A DNA stretch of 19,394 bases from Proteiniphilum sp. UBA1403. Lineage in GTDB: Bacteria > Bacteroidota > Bacteroidia > Bacteroidales > Dysgonomonadaceae. Shown in pieces: positions 13,923-19,394 of this stretch. The notes under the pieces are model-generated. The model was not told the origin of the DNA. It searched no databases and saw only the letters and a list, made by a program, of their open reading frames with translations. The stretch is taken from positions 1 to 19,394 of the forward strand of contig DBQD01000070.1 in assembly GCA_002305715.1 (NCBI GenBank), given 5' to 3'. Each line of letters opens with the position of its first letter. Position 1 is the first letter of the stretch. Both the position numbers and the translations under genes were made by a program.

Positions 13923-16550
13923 ATGGAAATTGCAAGCAAATACAACCCGGCTGAGGTAGAAAACAAATGGTACCAGTACTGGATGGAACAGAAGTTGTTC
14001 CACTCTGAACCTAACGATCGTGAACCGTTTACAATTGTCATTCCACCTCCTAACGTAACGGGTGTACTACATATGGGCCACATGCTCAACAATACCATCC
14101 AGGATGTATTGGTGCGTCGTGCCCGCATGCAGGGTAAAAATGCATGCTGGGTGCCGGGTACCGACCATGCCTCTATCGCAACTGAAGCCAAGGTGGTGAA
14201 CAAGCTGGCATCGCAGGGCATCAAGAAAAGTGATCTCACCCGTGAGGAGTTCTTGAAGCATGCGTGGGATTGGACACACGAGCATGGTGGTATTATTCTG
14301 CAACAGCTGAAGAAGTTGGGTGCAGCATGCGACTGGGACAGGACAGCGTTCACCATGGATAAGATCCGCTCAGAGAGTGTGTTGAAGGTATTCTGCGATC
14401 TGTACGAAAAGGGACTGATTTACCGGGGTGTGCGAATGGTCAACTGGGACCCCAAGGCGCTTACGGCTCTCTCGGATGAGGAGGTGATCCACAAGGAGGT
14501 ACACGGTAAATTGTACTATCTGCGTTATAATATTGAGGGCGACCAAACAGGTGCCTATGCAGTGGTGGCGACCACACGTCCCGAGACCATCATGGGCGAT
14601 ACGGCAATGTGTATCAATCCAAACGACCCGAAGAATGCGCACCTGAAAGGGAAAAAGGTGATTGTACCTCTCGTCAACAGAGTGATTCCGGTCATTGAAG
14701 ATGAGTATGTAGATGTTGAATTTGGTACTGGCTGCTTGAAAGTGACTCCGGCGCACGATGTAAACGACTATGTGCTGGGAGAAAAATACAACCTCCCTTC
14801 GATCGATATATTTAATCCCGATGGTACACTGAACGAACATGGGGCAATGTATGCCGGCATGGATCGTTTTGCTGTCCGCACGCAGATTGAAAAAGATCTG
14901 GAGGCTGCCGGACTATTGGAAAAAACAGAAGCCTACACCAACAAGGTGGGTTTCTCGGAGCGGACCAACGAAGCTATTGAGCCAAAGCTCTCCATGCAGT
15001 GGTTCCTGAAGATGGAAAAACTGGCCAAACCAGCGGCCGAAGCGGTGGAGAACGATACCATCCGCTTCTATCCAGAAAAATACAAGAATACATACCGCCA
15101 CTGGATGGAAAACATCAAGGACTGGTGTATCAGTCGCCAGCTCTGGTGGGGACATCAAATTCCGGCTTACTTCCTTCCGCAGGGTGGTTATGTGGTGGCG
15201 TTGACCAAAGAGGAAGCGTTTGAAAAGGCAAAGAAACAGGTGAATTATCCCCTTACAATCGACGACCTGAAGCAGGATGAGGATGTACTGGATACATGGT
15301 TCTCTTCGTGGTTGTGGCCTATTTCGGTGTTCGATGGTATTAATAACCCTGATAACAAGGATATACAGTATTACTACCCTACAAGCGACTTGGTGACCGG
15401 TCCAGATATCATCTTCTTCTGGGTGGCCCGCATGATCATGTCGGGGTATGAATATCGCCAGAATCCTTGCTTCCGGAATGTTTATTTTACCGGTATCGTT
15501 CGGGATAAACTGGGACGGAAAATGTCGAAACAACTGGGTAACTCTCCCGACCCAATCGAGCTGATGGATAAGTATGGTGCCGACGGTGTTCGCATGGGTA
15601 TGCTGCTCTCTTCTGCAGCCGGAAACGACCTGCTCTTCGATGAGACGCTCTGCGAACAGGGTCGCAACTTCAACAACAAGATATGGAACGCTTTCCGCTT
15701 AATCAAGGGTTGGGAAACCGATACGAACATTCCGCAACCGGAGGCGGCTAAAATTGCAGCAGCATGGTTCGAGAGTAAGCTTTCGGAGACCATCGTCGAG
15801 CTAAACGACCTCTTCTCGAAATATCGTCTCTCCGAGGCACTGATGACACTCTACAAGCTTTTCTGGGATGAGTTTTCTTCTTGGTATCTGGAGATCATTA
15901 AACCGGCATATCAACAGCCTATCGACCGCAAAACATACGAACAGACGCTGGAATTCTTCGATGCACTACTTCGTCTACTTCACCCCTTTATGCCATTCAT
16001 CACGGAGGAACTGTGGCAGGCTTTGGAGGAGAGGAAGAGTGGCGACAGCATCATGAACGCGCAACAGCCACAGGCAAATGAAGTGAATGCCGAGCTGCTG
16101 GCCGATATTGAACGGGTGAAACAGGTCATTGCAGGGGTACGTACCATCCGACTGGAAAAGAATATTCCACAGAAAGAACAGTTGGAGCTGCAGATTGTGG
16201 GTGGTAATGCGGATAGATACGAATGTGTGATCTCGAAAATGTGTAATCTCTCATCTTTTGCTGTGGTGACGGAAAAACAACCCGGTGCCGCAGGGTTCAT
16301 GGTGGGTACCACTGAGTATACCATTCCGTTGAACAACATGATAGACTTGGAGGCAGAACTGCAGAAACTGCAAGCCGACCTGACCTACACAGAGGGTTTC
16401 TTGCAGTCGGTTCTGAGGAAACTTTCCAACGAGCGGTTTGTGCAGAACGCTAAACCGGAGGTTGTGGAAGTTGAACGCAGAAAACAGGCCGATGCGGAAA
16501 GCAAAATTGCTCTGCTGAAGGAGAATATCGCTGCATTATCGAGTAAGTAA
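13923..16550 (+). CDS. valS: Valyl-tRNA synthetase
   Basis: A 875-residue cytoplasmic class I synthetase that charges tRNA-Val. The HIGH-type motif reads HMGH within PPPNVTGVLHMGHMLNN (about residues 40-56). The CP1 editing domain includes ATTRPETIMGDTAMCINP and GTGCLKVTPAHDVNDY. The second catalytic motif reads KMSKQLGNSPDP (about 533-544), with Gln where many ValS have Ser at the last motif position. The anticodon-binding domain contains HPFMPFITEELWQ. The C-terminal coiled-coil arm (about 810-875) is typical of ValS. The frame is open upstream to a TTG (13899), but MEIASKYNPAEVENKWYQYW beginning at ATG 13923 is the normal N-terminus. The gene is transcribed alone and converges with the HhH gene 39 bases downstream. 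Confidence 0.98.
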   Translation: MEIASKYNPAEVENKWYQYWMEQKLFHSEPNDREPFTIVIPPPNVTGVLHMGHMLNNTIQDVLVRRARMQGKNACWVPGTDHASIATEAKVVNKLASQGIKKSDLTREEFLKHAWDWTHEHGGIILQQLKKLGAACDWDRTAFTMDKIRSESVLKVFCDLYEKGLIYRGVRMVNWDPKALTALSDEEVIHKEVHGKLYYLRYNIEGDQTGAYAVVATTRPETIMGDTAMCINPNDPKNAHLKGKKVIVPLVNRVIPVIEDEYVDVEFGTGCLKVTPAHDVNDYVLGEKYNLPSIDIFNPDGTLNEHGAMYAGMDRFAVRTQIEKDLEAAGLLEKTEAYTNKVGFSERTNEAIEPKLSMQWFLKMEKLAKPAAEAVENDTIRFYPEKYKNTYRHWMENIKDWCISRQLWWGHQIPAYFLPQGGYVVALTKEEAFEKAKKQVNYPLTIDDLKQDEDVLDTWFSSWLWPISVFDGINNPDNKDIQYYYPTSDLVTGPDIIFFWVARMIMSGYEYRQNPCFRNVYFTGIVRDKLGRKMSKQLGNSPDPIELMDKYGADGVRMGMLLSSAAGNDLLFDETLCEQGRNFNNKIWNAFRLIKGWETDTNIPQPEAAKIAAAWFESKLSETIVELNDLFSKYRLSEALMTLYKLFWDEFSSWYLEIIKPAYQQPIDRKTYEQTLEFFDALLRLLHPFMPFITEELWQALEERKSGDSIMNAQQPQANEVNAELLADIERVKQVIAGVRTIRLEKNIPQKEQLELQIVGGNADRYECVISKMCNLSSFAVVTEKQPGAAGFMVGTTEYTIPLNNMIDLEAELQKLQADLTYTEGFLQSVLRKLSNERFVQNAKPEVVEVERRKQADAESKIALLKENIAALSSK

Positions 16551-16566
16551 GCGAAACAGTTGAGAG

Positions 16567-16591
16567 AAAGCTTTTCTATATAGCTTTTTTT
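16567..16591 (+). terminator. Weak hairpin and T-run after valS
   Basis: AAAGC (16567-16571) can pair with GCTTT (16583-16587) across an 11-base loop, and the right arm runs into seven Ts (16585-16591). The stem is short and AT-rich, so this is only a plausible terminator in the 39-base convergent gap. Confidence 0.3.
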
Positions 16592-17324
16592 AAAATTCAA
16601 GATAGGGTGCCAGACGATTGATATCGTCCGACGTGAACTCGTCGAGCATCGCAAGCTGGGAGAGAGATATAATCTCTCCCTTTTTTTTGCGCAGATTTAC
16701 TATGACCTGCACCTGTTTGTAGTTGAGGTAAGGATGACGCAGTAGCTCTTTAAACTCCAACTTGTTGACATTGATTCTTGTAACATCAGCATCAATTGTA
16801 AGATAAGGATAAATTTGATTGTAACGCTCATAATCCATACCGTATACCTCCAGAAGTTGCTCGGGAGAGGTATACCCCCCCAGCAACTCCCTATACTTCA
16901 CAATACGGGATGCAAAGCTACTTCCAATACCGGGGACCTTCTTCCACGCTGCAGTATCAGTTTCATTGAGTCGTATTGTCTCTCCGGCAGATAGTTTCTC
17001 AGTACGGGGGAAAGGGGCAAAACCCAATGCGGTAGTTCCTTTTTCTGATACAACCGTATCTACCAACTCATCAGCTTTTGGAGTGTTTCCGGTTCGTTCT
17101 ATTCGTTGAACTATTTCCTGGGAGGGGAGAACACGCTCTTGGAGTGTTTGTCGGAAAGAATCAAACTCCTTAATCAACTCCTCATTTTGCGCAACCACCA
17201 ATTGCGGTCGATCGCCATAGCGAAGCATCCCGTTCAGTATCATGGTGAACAGAATGAGAATCAACAGTAAAATCACAGCAAGTCTCGATCCACGTTGAAA
17301 ATGCAAAAAGTCTTTCCACTTCAT
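16590..17324 (-). CDS. Membrane-anchored helix-hairpin-helix (ComEA-like) protein
   Basis: From ATG 17324 the product is 244 residues. A basic N-terminus (MKWKDFLHFQRGSR) precedes one transmembrane helix (LAVILLLILILFTMILNGML, about 15-34). A variable linker of about 95 residues follows, then two helix-hairpin-helix units. The first includes KVPGIGSSFASRIVKYRELL near residue 138 with the GIG hairpin. The second is the degenerate INVNKLEFKELLRHPYL near residue 189. HhH pairs of this type bind DNA, and ComEA proteins act in DNA uptake, but no competence gene is nearby and the role is not known. The longer frame to TTG 17354 was not used because that codon lies in the -7 promoter element. The gene is monocistronic and converges with valS. 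Confidence 0.8.
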   Translation of the reverse strand: MKWKDFLHFQRGSRLAVILLLILILFTMILNGMLRYGDRPQLVVAQNEELIKEFDSFRQTLQERVLPSQEIVQRIERTGNTPKADELVDTVVSEKGTTALGFAPFPRTEKLSAGETIRLNETDTAAWKKVPGIGSSFASRIVKYRELLGGYTSPEQLLEVYGMDYERYNQIYPYLTIDADVTRINVNKLEFKELLRHPYLNYKQVQVIVNLRKKKGEIISLSQLAMLDEFTSDDINRLAPYLEF

Positions 17325-17351
17325 TCGGTCAACATTTTTAACAACTCCTAC

Positions 17352-17385
17352 CAAAGATAAAATTAATTTTTATTCTTTCCGCAAA
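17352..17385 (-). promoter_or_regulatory. Predicted promoter of the HhH gene
   Basis: On the minus strand TATCTTTG (17352-17359) matches TAnnTTTG, and TTTG (17382-17385) lies 22 bases upstream of it. The predicted start near 17346 leaves a short leader to the ATG at 17324 and rules out the TTG at 17354 as the translation start. Confidence 0.5.
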
Positions 17386-17469
17386 ATGTATACTTTTATG
17401 AGGTGAACCTGAAGACATACAAATCTAAAAGAACACACATAAATGTCAAACCCCATAATTTTTATTGTC

Positions 17470-18828
17470 ATGGAAAATAGAAGGGATTTTATTAAAAAAG
17501 TATCAGTAGGCGTAGCTGCTGTAGCTGTTGGAAGTCGCCACCTCAATCTAAGTGCCAGGAGTTATACACATATCCCCCGAGCCAATGACACGATTCGTGT
17601 AGGAGTTGTCGGTTTTTCCGACAGATTCAGAAGTTCACTTTTACCCAGTTTCATGAACCATGCCCAAGATTTGAATTTCGAAATTGTTGCGCTGTCCGAT
17701 ATATGGAACCGTCGCCGTGAGGAAGGAAAAGCATATATCAAAGAAAAAACGGGATGGGATGTTACTTTATGTCGCAATAACGATGAACTTTATGACCAGA
17801 ATGACATTGATGCGGTCATCATAAGCACCGCCGATTTTCAACATGCATTGCATCTGGTAGAGGCAGCAAAGGCGGGTAAGCACTCCTATTGCGAAAAACC
17901 GTTTGCAGAAACAATGGACGATGCCAATGCAGCACTGAAAGCTTGCAAGGAAAAAGGAATCGTTGTACAGATAGGCTCCCAGCGCCGAAGTGGACCAAAT
18001 TACCATGCTGCTTACGATTATATCAATTCCGGTAAATTTGGAGATATTGTGATGGCTGAGATGTGCTGGAATGTGAATCAACCGGGTCGCTGGCGCAGAC
18101 CTGAACTGTGTGCATCAATCAAAGAGAGCGACGTGGATTGGAATCGATTCCTGATGAACCGCCCCAAAGTGGCTTGGGATCCTCGCAAATATCTTGAATA
18201 CCGCCTGTTCTGGCCCTATTCCTCGGGCATATTGGGACAATGGATGTGCCACCAGATAGATACAGTACATTGGTTTACGGGATTCCCCTACCCGCGTAGT
18301 GTGGTTTCAAACGGAGGTATTTATCAATGGAAAGATGGTCGCACCAATGCGGATACACTGACTTCGGTTTTCGATTATGGTCCTCTAAACGACACGACGA
18401 TAGGTTTTCAGGTTGTGTATAGTTCTCGTTTTAGCAACTCGGCTGGTGGAACAAAGGAACTCTACTACTCCAATGGCGGCATGCTGAACCTCGACACCAA
18501 TGAGATTACCTCCGAGGGAGGACTGAGAGAACGTGAGGCATCTGCAATGGGACTCAAGGAAAACCAGCTTGAAAAGTTCACATTACCTAAATTTACTGTA
18601 GAATCGGGAGCCAATACAGGAGGTGACCCCCTCACATCAGCTCATATGAGAAATTGGATGGAGTGTGTACGAAACAACAATGTGGCAACAAATTGTCCTG
18701 TTGAAGCGGGATATAGTCATGCTATTGCCTGCGCCATGGCCAATGCAGCGTACCGTACAGGTATGCGTGCGACATACGATGCGAAAAAAATGCAAATTAT
18801 GGCGGGCGGTAAGGTATTTAAATATTAA
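17470..18828 (+). CDS. Tat-exported Gfo/Idh/MocA-family oxidoreductase
   Basis: Starting at ATG 17470 gives 452 residues opening with a twin-arginine signal (NRRDFIKKVSVGVAAVAVGS, 3-22), which predicts export of the folded, cofactor-loaded enzyme. The Rossmann domain begins at IRVGVVGFSDR (42-52). The usual third glycine of GxGxxG is not obvious here. The family EKP motif is present (CEKPFAET, 141-148), and the C-terminal domain has the substrate/catalytic His region GQWMCHQIDTVHWFTG. Enzymes of this family use NAD(P) held in the protein to oxidise or reduce sugars and glycosides. An in-frame ATG at 17443 adds nine hydrophobic residues before the Tat motif and is a less likely start. The next gene begins four bases after the stop, so the two are co-transcribed. 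The substrate is unknown. Confidence 0.88.
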   Translation: MENRRDFIKKVSVGVAAVAVGSRHLNLSARSYTHIPRANDTIRVGVVGFSDRFRSSLLPSFMNHAQDLNFEIVALSDIWNRRREEGKAYIKEKTGWDVTLCRNNDELYDQNDIDAVIISTADFQHALHLVEAAKAGKHSYCEKPFAETMDDANAALKACKEKGIVVQIGSQRRSGPNYHAAYDYINSGKFGDIVMAEMCWNVNQPGRWRRPELCASIKESDVDWNRFLMNRPKVAWDPRKYLEYRLFWPYSSGILGQWMCHQIDTVHWFTGFPYPRSVVSNGGIYQWKDGRTNADTLTSVFDYGPLNDTTIGFQVVYSSRFSNSAGGTKELYYSNGGMLNLDTNEITSEGGLREREASAMGLKENQLEKFTLPKFTVESGANTGGDPLTSAHMRNWMECVRNNNVATNCPVEAGYSHAIACAMANAAYRTGMRATYDAKKMQIMAGGKVFKY

Positions 18829-18832
18829 TCGG

Positions 18833-19394
18833 ATGAAACATTTTAATTCATTTACGGTGCTGGTATGTCTTATACTGGCACCGATTTCCTATTCTTTCGC
18901 TTCGCCTCCGGAGTATGCCGTTTGCACAAATGTGGCCAACTATCCCCTGGTGAAAGAGACAGGATATGACTACGTGGAATCGAACGTGGCCTACCTTATG
19001 CCGGATAAAAGTGATGCTGAATTTCAAGAACACCTAAATGAGATAAACAGGGTGCACGCGAAAATTATTTCCTGTACCAGTTTTATTCCCTCCAGCTTTC
19101 CACTCACCGGCCCGGAAACGAAACAGGAGGAAGCCAAAGTGTGGGCAGAAACGGCACTACGCAGAGCCGGTCTGGTAAAAATACCCTACATTATTCTGGG
19201 CAGTGGAAAAGCACGCAATGTGCCGGAAAACTTCTGTAAAGAACGGGCCACCGAACAATTTGTGTATTTTTGTACGCAAATTGCTCCATTGGCAGAGAAG
19301 TACGGTGTAACGATTTTGATTGAACCGCTGAACAGAAGTGAGACCAATCTGGTTAATTCCCTGGAAGAGGGTGCCGCGATTGTGGAGGCTGTGG
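18833..19394 (+). CDS. Exported sugar phosphate isomerase/epimerase-like TIM-barrel protein (partial, cut by window end)
   Basis: The frame opens at ATG 18833 and stays open to the window end (187 codons). An N-terminal signal peptide (KHFNSFTVLVCLILAPISYS, about 2-21) implies export. The following sequence has the start of a xylose-isomerase-like TIM barrel: YDYVESNVAYLMP, then AKIISCTSFIPSSFPLTG, IPYIILGSGKARNVP and the conserved metal-site strand TILIEPLNRSETN with its Glu. Proteins of this group isomerise or epimerise keto-sugars. Its place four bases after the Gfo/Idh/MocA gene suggests that it acts on the product of that enzyme. The C-terminal third lies outside the window, so the remaining ligands cannot be checked. 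Confidence 0.82.
   Translation, partial: MKHFNSFTVLVCLILAPISYSFASPPEYAVCTNVANYPLVKETGYDYVESNVAYLMPDKSDAEFQEHLNEINRVHAKIISCTSFIPSSFPLTGPETKQEEAKVWAETALRRAGLVKIPYIILGSGKARNVPENFCKERATEQFVYFCTQIAPLAEKYGVTILIEPLNRSETNLVNSLEEGAAIVEAV

Noticed and set aside
14913..15533. Long antisense frame (206 codons) inside valS, and similar antisense frames inside alaS
   Set aside because: These are shadows of strongly conserved genes on the other strand, with no family features.
17391..17398. TACTTTTA as a -7 element for the Gfo/Idh/MocA gene
   Set aside because: One mismatch to TAnnTTTG at the final G and no TTTG at the right spacing, so the promoter of this gene is left unassigned.
1..19394. Search for CRISPR arrays, tRNA or rRNA genes, IS elements and phage genes
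   Set aside because: No regularly spaced repeats, no tRNA-like cloverleaf and no transposase or integrase motifs were seen on either strand.

Overview
The window looks like chromosomal DNA of a member of the Bacteroidota, probably order Bacteroidales. Several upstream regions carry the Bacteroidetes sigma-ABfr promoter form (TTTG or TTG, about 18-22 bases, then TAnnTTTG). The gene content also fits: lipoprotein efflux adaptors, a DUF4143-ATPase remnant, a MerR gene next to a DUF1343/NamZ gene, a two-HhH ComEA-like membrane protein, and a Tat-exported Gfo/Idh/MocA oxidoreductase followed by an exported sugar isomerase-like protein. A genus cannot be named from this sequence alone. No rRNA, tRNA, CRISPR array, insertion sequence or phage gene was seen.

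Layout, left to right. (1) Positions 1-2774: alaS on the minus strand with its promoter. Half of a rho-independent terminator sits at the left edge, and a 13-bp tandem duplication covers the alaS stop codon. (2) 2898-4224: the C-terminal remnant of a DUF4143 ATPase, then a zinc-ribbon class I methyltransferase. (3) 4341-11370: one tightly packed + strand transport operon with its own promoter. It encodes three different lipoprotein HlyD/MacA-type adaptors in a row, a MacB-type permease, its separate ATPase, and a TolC-type outer-membrane channel. (4) 11371-11923: no intact gene, but a frameshifted coding remnant and a good promoter. (5) 11924-13489: a MerR-type regulator and an exported NamZ-type muramidase, three bases apart. 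(6) 13490-13922: a non-coding stretch with an 18-bp inverted repeat built from 11-bp repeats, and the valS promoter. (7) 13923-16550: valS. It converges with a minus-strand HhH membrane protein (16590-17324). (8) 17470-19394: a Gfo/Idh/MocA oxidoreductase and the start of an exported TIM-barrel sugar isomerase, which runs off the window.

The most unusual part is the efflux operon. Three paralogous, lipid-anchored adaptors serve a single permease/ATPase/TolC set, and the third ends before the C-terminal membrane-proximal domain present in the other two. This suggests a mixed adaptor ring, or stepwise replacement of subunits, in a tripartite ABC exporter of unknown substrate. The merR-namZ pair suggests peptidoglycan recycling under its own regulator. 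The final pair suggests periplasmic oxidation and rearrangement of a sugar or glycoside. Everything here was read by eye. Family assignments rest on recognisable motifs, and no database search was run.
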